Of a stretch of 64,000 bases of DNA, positions 8,836-18,300 are shown piece by piece. Made by a program: the position numbers and the translations under genes. Within the stretch, counting starts at the first letter, position 1. The number at the start of each line of letters is the position of its first letter. The notes beneath the pieces were generated by a model that was not told the origin of the DNA, did not search any database, and saw only the letters and a program-made list of their open reading frames with translations. The stretch covers positions 1,736,001-1,800,000 of the forward strand of contig CP119310.1 in the NCBI GenBank assembly GCA_029203185.1, written 5' to 3'. The DNA is from Candidatus Chryseobacterium colombiense. GTDB lineage: Bacteria > Bacteroidota > Bacteroidia > Flavobacteriales > Weeksellaceae.

Positions 8836-9591
8836 TTAGCTTGTAGTCTTCGGATTCTTTGCAAACTGAGATCTGTTTAATTCTATTAGTCCTTGGTGTG
8901 TAGCCGGCCCATTGCCATTCATAAATTTAGCGATAACAAAATCTCTGATTTCTGCGGCCTTATTCTTATCTGCATCTAAAAGTGCATTGGAGAGATCTTT
9001 GACGTCGAGTTCAGTACAATATGCCGGTGTACCTGGTTGATGTCTCCAAGATTCCGATAAAGATCCTGCATCCACTACATCATATCCTGCATCATTAGCC
9101 AAACTGGATATAGATTTTTTGCTTTGTTCATCGTCACCCGAAATAGCCATAGCAATTCTGTTTTCCTCGCCTTGCTCCTTTCCACCATTAATCAACGTTT
9201 CCGCCAATAAATTATTGAAGGCTTTAATAACAGGGCGTCCTATTTTTTCAGAAACCCAAACACTTTCAACCTTTCCATTTTTTAGTTCCTCAATTTCACC
9301 ATCACGAAATGGATAATAATTGGTAGTATCTACGATAACTAAATCATCATTTCCTGAAAACAAATCTCCAGATAATTCTGGAACAACCGTAGTCGGAACA
9401 GACAATATGAGTACATCAACATCTTTTGCAATATTATTGATGTCGGATGGCACAGTCCCCAACTCATTTGCACGTGCTTTCAGTTTTTGAGGATCACCTG
9501 AATTTGCAATCTTAACTTCATGACCAGCTTGTGACATTTTTTTGGCAATAGTACCTCCAATGGCACCTGTACCTATTATTCCTATTTTCAT
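8836..9591 (-). CDS. NADPH-dependent F420 reductase-like dinucleotide-binding protein
   Basis: 251 residues. The N terminus is a Rossmann fold with GIIGTGAIGGTIAKKMSQAG (residues 3-22), followed by VLILSVPTTVVPEL and VIVDTTNYYPFRDG. This is the pattern of the NADP oxidoreductase family that includes F420-dependent NADP reductase. Bacteroidota are not known to make F420, so the real electron partner is probably another substrate. The C-terminal third (LSESWRHQPGTPAYCTELD) matches the second domain of the same family. It is a monocistronic, cytoplasmic gene convergent with the TetR gene. Confidence 0.82.
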   Translation of the reverse strand: MKIGIIGTGAIGGTIAKKMSQAGHEVKIANSGDPQKLKARANELGTVPSDINNIAKDVDVLILSVPTTVVPELSGDLFSGNDDLVIVDTTNYYPFRDGEIEELKNGKVESVWVSEKIGRPVIKAFNNLLAETLINGGKEQGEENRIAMAISGDDEQSKKSISSLANDAGYDVVDAGSLSESWRHQPGTPAYCTELDVKDLSNALLDADKNKAAEIRDFVIAKFMNGNGPATHQGLIELNRSQFAKNPKTTS

Positions 9592-9905
9592 ATTTATAAT
9601 TTTAATATACTGTTATAATTTACTTCCAATATATGCTGTATAGATGAGCCCGGCGCAGCTTGCAAACCTAAGAAGGAAGATATTTTTACAATTGAACTAA
9701 TTCTTGCGTTAAGCATTGAAGAATTATCGTTTTCATTCACAGAAAGTTTTCATCTGCATTTATAGCCAACTGATCTTTATTTGCGAACTTGCGTGCGATA
9801 CCAGCATAATTCTTTGGCCAACATACCTAAATGTATTATTCTACCCCGATTTTTCGTTGTGCCAAACATATAACGCCACTTTTACAGTATAGGTAGCTAT
9901 TATTG
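9592..9905. other. 314-bp gap without a recognisable gene
   Basis: All six frames are broken by stops and no RNA fold or inverted repeat stands out. The first bases (about 9592-9640) are AT-rich and probably hold the promoter of the reductase gene. The rest has slightly higher GC than its surroundings (for example GAGCCCGGCGCAGCTTGC near 9645) and could be the remains of a lost gene, but no homology can be seen. Confidence 0.4.
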
Positions 9906-11171
9906 TTATTTTAAAAAATCCTCTTCTACCATAGCATTATTTAAAAATATCCCAGTATTATTCCCTGTTGATACAGCATAGGATACAGCGCGAAGAGGAT
10001 TGGTATTGTCCCCACAGGCGTATATGTTATCCACTGTAGTTTTCTGAAATGAATCAACCTTGATAAGTCCTTGCTCTGTCAATTCACAGCCCAATAATTC
10101 CGGGATTTTACAATGTTGTTCAAATGGAGGTCTTGAATAGATAACTTCTAACCCAAAAGTCGAATTGTCTGAAAATATGATTTCTTCAACGACTCCGTTT
10201 TTGTGTTTCAATGAGGTAATTTCCTTTTCAACTATTGAAATATTATGCCTTTTGATTTCATCCGTCTGTTCTTGTGTTAATTCCGACTTTCCATTGGTAA
10301 ATATCGTTACATCTTTTGTCCAGTTATGGATAAGTCGAGCTAAATGAAATGCACCATATCCATTTGCAAAAATTCCTGTTTTTTGATCCTTTACTTCATA
10401 TCCGTGACAATATGGACAATGAAGCACTGAAATACCCCAACATTCAGAAAACCCTTTGATATTTAGCATGGTATCTTTTAAGCCAGTTGCAAAAACCAAT
10501 TTTTTAGCTGAGAGCAATTTTCCAGATTGAGTTGAAACCTCAAATCCTTTTTCAGTTTTAGATACACTAGCGGCACTATCATTTATAAATTTTACGGTGT
10601 CGTATTTTAATACTTCCTTTTTTGCCCTTTCTGCAATAACGTTTGGCTTTTCGCCATCTTGGGTAATGAAGTTATGTGAATGAGGTGTTTGTCGGTTACA
10701 AGGCAAATCACTGTCAATGATTAGAACACTTCTTAAAGCACGTCCCAAAGCCATAGCTGCCGAAAGTCCTGCATAGCTTCCACCAACTATAATTACGTCA
10801 AAATTTTTATTATCTGTCATTTCATTAAAATTTAAAAATGATGTTAGTGTTAAAGGTAAAGCTAAAGCCGATAAAGCAATCCCACCCTGTTTGATTAGTT
10901 CTCGTCTTGATATTTTTTTCGTTTCAATAAGCACGCCCTGTGAGGCAATCCCATCGTAAATATTATGTTTCAGTAATTCTGATAATTTAATAAGTTTTTC
11001 AGTATCGATGGACGGGCTGTCATACATCTTCTTTAATTGATCCTCGCTAACACCAATATAGGTTGCATTATACTTTTCCGCCAGACCGCTTTCATTTACC
11101 TGCCCCTTTATTAAGTTACCTGAATGGCGTGAACTGATATGATATTTATATTTTGGTCTGCCTGTTTCCAT
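9906..11171 (-). CDS. Thioredoxin-reductase-like FAD oxidoreductase with N-terminal HTH and Tat-like extension
   Basis: 421 residues in one frame. Residues about 118-421 are a normal 300-residue flavoprotein of the thioredoxin reductase family: the FAD motif VIIVGGSYAGLSAAMALG at 126-143, a redox pair C252-P-Y-C255 and a C-terminal FAD motif YACGDNTNP. Before it come a Cro-like helix-turn-helix-type stretch (about 28-73) and then SRRELIKQGG followed by a hydrophobic segment (88-113), which resembles a twin-arginine signal. Three starts are possible: the ATG at 11171, a GTG near residue 80 just before the twin arginine, and the ATG at 10820 that gives the plain enzyme. Which is used decides whether it is exported. 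It is flanked by a gap and by the SDR/TetR operon. Confidence 0.83.
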   Translation of the reverse strand: METGRPKYKYHISSRHSGNLIKGQVNESGLAEKYNATYIGVSEDQLKKMYDSPSIDTEKLIKLSELLKHNIYDGIASQGVLIETKKISRRELIKQGGIALSALALPLTLTSFLNFNEMTDNKNFDVIIVGGSYAGLSAAMALGRALRSVLIIDSDLPCNRQTPHSHNFITQDGEKPNVIAERAKKEVLKYDTVKFINDSAASVSKTEKGFEVSTQSGKLLSAKKLVFATGLKDTMLNIKGFSECWGISVLHCPYCHGYEVKDQKTGIFANGYGAFHLARLIHNWTKDVTIFTNGKSELTQEQTDEIKRHNISIVEKEITSLKHKNGVVEEIIFSDNSTFGLEVIYSRPPFEQHCKIPELLGCELTEQGLIKVDSFQKTTVDNIYACGDNTNPLRAVSYAVSTGNNTGIFLNNAMVEEDFLK

Positions 11172-11379
11172 ACATGTACTTTAAATGATCTAAGATTATT
11201 TTCTATAAATAACAGTCACTAAACATCGTTCAAATGTATTAAAAATTTAGATCCAAACAAAATTTGGAATTAAAAGTTGAAAATCATTATGGAATCATAT
11301 TTAACTACCTCAATTAAAGGTTTTTAATAAATAAATTCATCAATAGATTTGTCATAAATAATAAATTTTTACAATATTT

Positions 11380-11411
11380 TTTGGTTTATTAAACAGTGTT
11401 CAATAAATTTG
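11380..11411 (+). promoter_or_regulatory. Bacteroidota promoter of the SDR-tetR operon
   Basis: TTTG at 11380-11383, a 20-bp spacer and TAAATTTG at 11404-11411 match the TTTG-N19/20-TAnnTTTG consensus of Bacteroidota primary sigma factors. The ATG of the SDR gene is 29 bp downstream. The TetR operator at 11386-11406 lies between and partly over the two boxes. Confidence 0.75.
11386..11406. promoter_or_regulatory. TetR operator, copy 1 (SDR-tetR promoter)
   Basis: A 21-bp inverted repeat with 10-bp arms around a central G, TTATTaAACA-G-TGTTcAATAA, has a single mismatched pair. It fills the spacer of the promoter, a classic repression site. A second copy with the same core stands in front of the efflux pump at 12877-12897. 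The likely ligand is the TetR protein encoded at 12251-12859. Confidence 0.75.
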
Positions 11412-11440
11412 CAGCATCAATAATTTAAATTTTTTATAAA

Positions 11441-12205
11441 ATGAAAAAAGCATTAGTAACCGGAGCCAGTGGAGGTATTGGCAAGGAGGTTGCAAAACGG
11501 CTGGCAGCAAAGGGATATCATCTGACCCTGGTCGCACGCAACGAAGAAAAGTTAGGTTCCCTACAAGAGTCTTTAGGACGGGACCGTCATCAGATCCTGC
11601 CCCTTGATCTAACAAACAAAGAAGACATAGTCTATCTCAGTAAGCATTTAACAGAAAATAAGTATGACCTCTTGATCAATAATGCAGGTACAGGTACTTA
11701 TGGTAAATTCGTTGAAATTCCATTAGAAGATCAGCTCGAAACGATGACACTCAATATGGAAACGCTTGTTTCCCTCTCCTATGCATTTTTAAAGCATGCA
11801 AAATCTGGCGATGCATTGATCAATATAGCTTCGCTCCTAGCACATTCATCATTACCAGGAGGAGCTGTGTACGCCGCAACAAAAAGTTTTGTAGCCAATT
11901 TCTCTGAATCGCTGTGGTACGAATTTAAAAATAAGGGTATATTTGTTGCAGGCTTCAATCCAGGGGCTGCGGACTCGGATTTCCACCACAATGCAGGAAG
12001 GGAAACCAGTGCATTTCCTAAATTTGTTGTCTCTTCGGTAGCACAAGTGGCTGAGGAACTAATAAATGCATTAAATAATCGAAGCAAACCAAGAATTGTT
12101 CAGGGGTTTAAAAACAGAATGATGCTCTTTGGTTTCAGATTACTCAGTAGGAAAGCCGCAGTTAATATTATGGGTAAAATAAGTCCCGGAATTCCCCATT
12201 CATAG
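11441..12205 (+). CDS. SDR-family oxidoreductase
   Basis: 254 residues of a classical short-chain dehydrogenase: the cofactor motif TGASGGIGKEV (residues 7-17), LLINNAGTGTYGKF, the catalytic serine in INIASLLAHS and the YAATKSF tyrosine-lysine pair. NADP(H) is the likely cofactor, because an arginine follows the second strand (LVARNEEKL). The substrate is unknown. The gene is the first of an operon with a TetR regulator 45 bp downstream, and is followed by the RND pump genes. It may modify a compound that the pump exports or that the regulator senses. Confidence 0.92.
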   Translation: MKKALVTGASGGIGKEVAKRLAAKGYHLTLVARNEEKLGSLQESLGRDRHQILPLDLTNKEDIVYLSKHLTENKYDLLINNAGTGTYGKFVEIPLEDQLETMTLNMETLVSLSYAFLKHAKSGDALINIASLLAHSSLPGGAVYAATKSFVANFSESLWYEFKNKGIFVAGFNPGAADSDFHHNAGRETSAFPKFVVSSVAQVAEELINALNNRSKPRIVQGFKNRMMLFGFRLLSRKAAVNIMGKISPGIPHS

Positions 12206-12250
12206 AAGGATTCCAAACAAAAATTTTTAACGATTCATAGTGATCATAAA

Positions 12251-12859
12251 ATGAGTATAGCAGAAAGAAAACAGGAAGAAAAACAGGAAATGCATCAACG
12301 AATCCTTAACGGGGCACGAAAGGTATTTCTTGAAAAAGGCTATGAAAAAGCAAGTATGCGCAATATTGCCAATGAAATCAATTATAGTCCAGGCACAATC
12401 TATTTTCATTTTAAAGATAAAAGCGAAATTTTTCAGGAACTTCACAATGAGGGCTTCACATTACTGGTAGACCAACTAAAAGTACTGACCAGTGTCGCAG
12501 ATCCATTTGAACGCCTGAAGGCGACTGGCCGTGTATACATTAAATTTGCACAGGAGAACAAAGATTATTATAATCTTATGTTTATGGTAAATGAAACCGT
12601 GGAAGCCCCTACCGAAGGTAAGTTCCAAATAGCACAGGAAGCCATCAATCATCTACATGCTGTGATATCTGAATGCCAGAAACAGGGAAGATTTAAAGAT
12701 ATGGACACCGACTATTTTACATTTATGATTATTTCTGCAATGCATGGCATATGTGCTCTATTTTGTAAGGATCGTATGGCAAATTTTGTAGACAAAACAG
12801 ACGATGAGCTTATGGAAAACGGCTACGAATGTTTTGTTGCTTTGCTTGAAAAGGGCTAG
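12251..12859 (+). CDS. TetR/AcrR-family regulator of the SDR operon and RND pump
   Basis: 202 residues. The DNA-binding domain is clear: RKVFLEKGYEKASMRNIANE and SPGTIYFHFKDKSEIFQEL at about 23-64. The C-terminal half is a helical ligand domain. Its gene lies between an SDR gene and a complete TolC/MFP/RND set, and the same inverted repeat occurs in front of both units. It therefore most likely represses itself and the pump until an inducer, probably a toxic small molecule, binds. Confidence 0.92.
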   Translation: MSIAERKQEEKQEMHQRILNGARKVFLEKGYEKASMRNIANEINYSPGTIYFHFKDKSEIFQELHNEGFTLLVDQLKVLTSVADPFERLKATGRVYIKFAQENKDYYNLMFMVNETVEAPTEGKFQIAQEAINHLHAVISECQKQGRFKDMDTDYFTFMIISAMHGICALFCKDRMANFVDKTDDELMENGYECFVALLEKG

Positions 12860-12876
12860 GCCTTTTTTTTACCCTA

Positions 12877-12897
12877 TTATTGAACAGTGTTTAAAAA
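12877..12897. promoter_or_regulatory. TetR operator, copy 2 (efflux pump)
   Basis: TTATTGAACA-G-TGTTTAAAAA, arms of 10 bp with two mismatched pairs, shares the core AACAGTGTT with the site at 11386-11406. It lies 18 bp after the tetR stop and just before the TolC start at 12905. This implies a separate, TetR-controlled promoter or transcription block for the pump genes. Confidence 0.65.
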
Positions 12898-12904
12898 TAT
12901 TACA

Positions 12905-14275
12905 ATGATTAATAAATTTCATAATCGAAAATTTTTATGGCCGGTTTTATTGGCTATATCGCTTATCACTGCGCAAAAGATCAGTGCACAAAGCAGACTT
13001 GACCTCTACATTTCAGAAGGTCTTGAGTCAAACCAGAGCATTCATCAGCAGAATTTCATGCTTGAAAAGAGCATATATGCTCTTGGCGAGGCTAAAAGCC
13101 TTTTTAAGCCCAATGTCAGCTTTTCGACTACCTATACCAAAGCAGATGGCGGCCGTACTATAGATATTCCAGTCGGTGATATGCTGAATAATGTCTACTC
13201 TACATTAAATCAACTCACAGGAACAAGCGCTTTTCCTCAGCTTCAAAACCGCAATGAACAGCTTAATCCAGATAATTTTTACGATGCAAAGTTCCGTGTT
13301 ACCCAGCCGATCTTAAATGCGGAAATCAGCTATAACAAAAAAATCAAATCCAAGCAGATCGACCTTCAAAAAACTGAGGTCCTGCTCTATAAACGTGAGC
13401 TGGTCAAAGAAATCAAAACTTCATATTATAATTACCTGAAAGCTGTCAATGCCGAAAAGATCTACCTCTCCTATCGTAAACTCGTACTTGAAGGGGAACG
13501 CGTGAATAAAAAGCTTTTTGACAATGGCAAGATCAACCGCACAGCAGTAATCCGCAGTAAAAATGAAGTTTCTAAAATAGATGCTTCAATAGTCACGGCT
13601 CAAAAAACAAAAGAGTCCGCGCAGTTCTATTTTAATTTTCTACTGAACCGGCCTTTATCGGACAGTATTGCGGTGGAGGAAATCACGACTTTGCCTGAGC
13701 AGGATCTGTCCCTTATGGACAATGTTTCCGCTCGTGAAGAACTCTCCAAACTTAAAATTGCAAAAGGGATCAATGAAGATCTCACCGGGCTGGCAAAATC
13801 ATACCTCATCCCAAAAATTGGCGCCAGCATGGATCTGGGTTCGCAGGCTTTTGACTGGAAATTCAATAAGCAGAGCCGTTACTATTTGTTGGGAGTCTCC
13901 TTACAATGGGATCTCTTTGCATCGGGTAAAAATACCAATCATATAAAACAGGCCGTTGCAGAGCAACACGCTATTGAGTCCCAGACAGGATATGTCGAGC
14001 AACAACTATTGACCGAACTCAGAGTCCGTCAGGCCAATATGCTCAGCGCCATTGCACAATACCAGGCCGCGCAGAGCCAATTGGCGACAAGTCAGACCTA
14101 CTACAAAGATGTAGCACTGATGTACAAAGAAGGCATGGCCATTTATATCGAATTGCTGGATGCCCAAAATCAATGGGTCGACTCCCAGCTCCAGGCAAAC
14201 ATTGCCCTTTTTGATACATGGATTTCCTATTCGGCCATTGAACGTGCCGCAGCTAGTTTTAACATTCAAAAATAA
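12905..14275 (+). CDS. TolC-family outer-membrane efflux protein
   Basis: 456 residues from the ATG at 12905. A GTG six codons upstream (12887) is also open, but it lies inside the operator palindrome and would lengthen the signal peptide, so the ATG is preferred. The N terminus is a signal peptide (FLWPVLLAISLITAQKISAQ). The body has the two-fold repeat of coiled-coil hairpins and beta strands of TolC, with FDNGKINRTAVIRSKNEV and YKEGMAIYIELLDAQNQW as the repeat signatures. It forms the outer-membrane duct of the tripartite pump with the adaptor and RND genes that follow. The adaptor start is four bases downstream. Confidence 0.93.
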   Translation: MINKFHNRKFLWPVLLAISLITAQKISAQSRLDLYISEGLESNQSIHQQNFMLEKSIYALGEAKSLFKPNVSFSTTYTKADGGRTIDIPVGDMLNNVYSTLNQLTGTSAFPQLQNRNEQLNPDNFYDAKFRVTQPILNAEISYNKKIKSKQIDLQKTEVLLYKRELVKEIKTSYYNYLKAVNAEKIYLSYRKLVLEGERVNKKLFDNGKINRTAVIRSKNEVSKIDASIVTAQKTKESAQFYFNFLLNRPLSDSIAVEEITTLPEQDLSLMDNVSAREELSKLKIAKGINEDLTGLAKSYLIPKIGASMDLGSQAFDWKFNKQSRYYLLGVSLQWDLFASGKNTNHIKQAVAEQHAIESQTGYVEQQLLTELRVRQANMLSAIAQYQAAQSQLATSQTYYKDVALMYKEGMAIYIELLDAQNQWVDSQLQANIALFDTWISYSAIERAAASFNIQK

Positions 14276-14279
14276 AAAA

Positions 14280-15326
14280 ATGAAAAAGATTCAATTCGTA
14301 CTTCTTATTTCAGGCTTATTTCTTCTATCCTGCAATGAGAAACCAAAAGATAAAAGTCCAATTGGTGAACCTGATATTATACCAGTCAAAGTATCCCCTA
14401 TCTCCTCATTAAATACATCCGGTTCCATACAGGTTACGGGTCTGGTAAGTACAGAAGAGGAGACTAATTATTCCTTCAAGATAGGTGGCGTTATTAGCAG
14501 TATTCTAGTGAATGAAGGACAGTTTTTCAGAAAGGGTCAACTGTTGGCAACGCTGAATACAACAGAGATCGCAGCCGGTGTCGCTCAATCGGGATTGGGT
14601 GTAGAAAAGGCACAACGTGATTATACCCGGGCAACCAATCTTTATAGGGATAGCGTCTTTACCCTTGAGCAATTACAAAATACAAAGACAGCTCTTGAAG
14701 TCGCAAGAAAGGCAACGGAAGCCGTTGCGTTTAATGAACGTTATGCAAAGATCTATGCTTCTTCCGATGGCTTTGTAGCCAAAAAAATTGCCAGTGAAGG
14801 CGAAGTTGTTGGTGGTGGTATGCCGGTACTTTTGACCAACTCGGTAAAACAAAATGCCAGCTATCTACTAAAAGTTGGCGTAACGGACCTGCAGTGGGCA
14901 GAAGTAAAAATAGGACAGCTTGCAAAAGTTAAACTGGACGGTTATCCTGATAAAGTTTTCCAGGCAAATGTTTTAAGAAAGCTACAGTCTGCTGACCAAC
15001 AAATCGGTTCCTTTCAGGTCGAATTAAAACTAAACCTTCAAGGTATTGTACCTGCTGTTGGTATGTTTGGTAAGGCAGAAATTGCCACGGACAAACAGCA
15101 AACTTCTATTGTTATCCCTTACAGTTCACTGGTCGAAGCAGATGGAAAAAAAGCCTTTGTATTTACGGCAATTGGCAACAATAAAGTCAAAAAATTGCCG
15201 GTCAATATTGAAAAGTTTGACAATGATAAAGTTTATCTAACAGGTCAGCTTGAGGGAACCAATAACATTGTCATTTCAAACAGTGCCTATCTCAACGAAC
15301 AGTCCATCATTAAAATAATCAAATAA
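14280..15326 (+). CDS. RND efflux periplasmic adaptor (membrane fusion lipoprotein)
   Basis: 348 residues from the ATG at 14280. The open frame extends 40 codons further upstream into tolC, but only this start gives the lipoprotein signal MKKIQFVLLISGLFLLSC with the lipobox cysteine at residue 18. The order of domains is that of the HlyD/AcrA family: a barrel-sandwich half (GGVISSILVNEGQFFRKGQL), a coiled-coil hairpin, the second lipoyl half (YASSDGFVAKKIASEGEVV) and beta-barrel domains. It bridges the RND permease and TolC in the periplasm. It is cotranscribed with both. Confidence 0.93.
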   Translation: MKKIQFVLLISGLFLLSCNEKPKDKSPIGEPDIIPVKVSPISSLNTSGSIQVTGLVSTEEETNYSFKIGGVISSILVNEGQFFRKGQLLATLNTTEIAAGVAQSGLGVEKAQRDYTRATNLYRDSVFTLEQLQNTKTALEVARKATEAVAFNERYAKIYASSDGFVAKKIASEGEVVGGGMPVLLTNSVKQNASYLLKVGVTDLQWAEVKIGQLAKVKLDGYPDKVFQANVLRKLQSADQQIGSFQVELKLNLQGIVPAVGMFGKAEIATDKQQTSIVIPYSSLVEADGKKAFVFTAIGNNKVKKLPVNIEKFDNDKVYLTGQLEGTNNIVISNSAYLNEQSIIKIIK

Positions 15327-15338
15327 TTCCTGCATCCG

Positions 15339-18300
15339 ATGAAAATAACAAATTTCGCTGTAAAGAATTATCAGTTTACGCTGATCATATTCGTTCTTTT
15401 CGCAGTTGTTGGACTGTTGACACTCTTTACGATGCCTCGATCGGAAGATCCGACAACACATTCACCACAGTATATCATTACTGCTATATATCCGGGTACC
15501 AGTCCGAAAGATATGGAGGAACAGGTGGTAAAACCCATTGAAAATAAAATCTATGGACTCGAGAACATTGAAAAGATCCTGACTTCGGTTGAAGATGGAG
15601 TCGCTGTCATTCAACCAAAATTTAAGTATGGTGTTGATGTTGACAATAAATACCAGGAAATCTCCACCGAAATCAATGCACTTAAGAATAGTGAGCTTCC
15701 TAAGGACATCTATCTCCTCAAGACTGAAAAGGTCGCCTCTTCCGATGTTAAGATTATTCAGGTTGCCCTAGTTTCAGGCACAGCGTCAGCCAAGGTCTTG
15801 CGCGATAATGCAGACATACTAAAAACAAAACTGGAAAAGATAACCGATCTAAAAGAGGTTAAATATACGGGGATTCCCGAACAGGAAATCCGGATAGACA
15901 TGAAGCTGGACAAGCTTGCACAGTTAAAGATACCACTAGCTCTTGTCATCGGAAGTCTTCAGAGTGAAGCAGCCGACATTCCTGGTGGAAGCATCAACCT
16001 GGACAGCAAGGTATTCAATGTAAAGACGAGCGGCAAATTCAAAAATGTGGATGATGTTGCCAGCACGGTTATATACAACGCCAATGGCAAGATTGTTTAT
16101 CTAAGGGATGTGGCTGATGTAAGCTATAAAGACGGAACAGTTAATCACATTACCCGTCTCAATGGACATCGCTGTATCTTGGTTACAGCAGCCATGAAGG
16201 ACAATGTCAATATCAGCAAGGTAAAAGATGAATATATGCCTGTACTGGAAGCGTTCAGCAAAGATCTTCCTGAAAACATCGGGATGGTCAAAAATTTTGA
16301 TCAGGCAGACATGGTATCCAAGCGATTGGGGCATCTGGGATTTGATTTTGGTCTTGCGATCCTATTGGTCGTTATTACCCTGCTCCCACTTGGGTTCCGT
16401 GCATCATTGATCGTTATGATCTCCATTCCATTATCACTTGCCCTGGGATTAATTGCTATGAACCTGATGGGCTACTCGCTTAACCAGCTGAGTATCGTAG
16501 GTCTTGTTGTAGCTTTAGGACTGTTGGTTGATGATAGTATCGTGGTCGTGGAAAATATAGAACGGTGGCTTAGGGAAGGGCATTCAAAAAAAGATGCTAT
16601 TTTAAAAGGAACCCAGCAAATCGGCGTCGCTGTGGTCGGCTGTACAGCTACACTCGTCATTGCATTCCTGCCCCTCGCTTTTCTTCCTGATATTGCAGGT
16701 GAGTTTATCCGAAGCTTACCCATTGCAGTCATCACCAGTGTCCTTGCCTCAATGCTTGTAGCACTTACCTTAGTTCCATTTTTGGGTAGCCGGATGCTGA
16801 AAACACATACTCATGGTGGCGGGAACTTTTTTCTGCAAAAATTGCAGCAGTTTTTAAGTTTCTCTTATCGCAGAATAATGCCTTTAGCACTTTCCTGGCC
16901 GAAGGTCACCGTTGGAATTTCTATCATTTTGAGTGTACTTGCCTTTCTACTATTTCCATTGGCAGGGTTTAAGCTTTTTCCGACATCTGAAAAACCGATG
17001 TTCCTGATCAATATCAAATTACCTTTACAGGCTAATATTCCTGAAAGCGACCGCGTTGCTAAACTTGTAGAAAAGGAATTAAAACAGCATAAAGAAATTG
17101 TGTATTTCACTTCCAATGTAGGAAAAGGTAATCCGCAGATCTATTACAATGTACATCAGCAGGATATCAAGCCGGATTTCGCACAGATATTCGTACAGAT
17201 GGATGAGGAAGCCAACCCTAAATCCAAACAGGAGCTGATTAAAACACTACGCAAAAAGTTCGCTGATTTTCCGCTGGCCAGGATTGAGGTAAAGGATTTT
17301 GAACAGGGAACTCCTATTGAAGCAAATATTGTCGTGCGGATATTCGGTGAAAATCAGGATACCTTAAGAGCTCTTTCTTTTAAAGCCGAGGAAATCTTAC
17401 GGAAACATCCGGGAACATTCTTTGTAAACAATGAGCTCAATGCCTACAAATCCGATGTGAAAGTAACTATTAACAAAGAAAAAGCGAGGACTTTGGGTGT
17501 GCTGACCAGTGATGTAGACAAGGTGATCCGTATGGCGGTAGCCGGACTCAATGTCGGTGATTATATAGATGACAGAGGCGATTCGCGGAATGTAGTAATA
17601 ACGCTTCCGCGCGAAAAGTTCACTAATCTTGATGTGCTAAAGGGACTCTATGTCAACAATCTCCAAGGAACACCCGTCCAGATTGACCAGATTGCCACTA
17701 TTGGTTTCGAGACCTCTCCTACAGCGATCAATCATTTTAACAAATCAAGATTTGCCAAAGTCACTTCGCTGACCAAGGACGGTTTCTATGCCAACGATAT
17801 TCTGAAAGATATTGTTCCCCAGCTCGATAAAATGAAATTACCTCCCGGCTATTATTATAAATTATCCGGTGAAGCAGAATCAGAAGGTGATGCTTTGGGT
17901 GGAAATTTCCTTTCTGTGATTTTGCTGAGCGGTTTCCTATTTGTTGGTGTACTGCTACTACAGTTCAAGACATTCAAAGGAATTATTATTGTGCTGTCCA
18001 TTATTCCACTGGGTATTCTTGGCGGAGTAACTTTGTTATTGTTAACTGGCAATCCGATGTCACTGGTATCCATTATCGGTTTTATCGGCCTTTCAGGAAT
18101 TCAGGTAAAAAATTCACTCTTATTGGTGGACTTCACCAATCAACTGCGCCTAGAGGGGCATAGTATTGATGAGGCAGTAAATATGGCTGGTGAAACCCGT
18201 TTTCTACCGGTTGTGCTGACTTCGATCACTGCAATTTGTGGACTGCTTCCGATTGCCTTAAATCCAAATCCACTAATTGCTCCGCTAGCTATTGTGCTGA

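Noticed and set aside
9592..9905. A lost gene between the two reductases
   Set aside because: The GC content is slightly higher, but no frame is long enough and no family is recognisable, so it is listed only as a gap.
14160..14279. Forty extra N-terminal codons of the RND adaptor
   Set aside because: They are the tolC sequence in another frame, and the lipoprotein signal begins at 14280.
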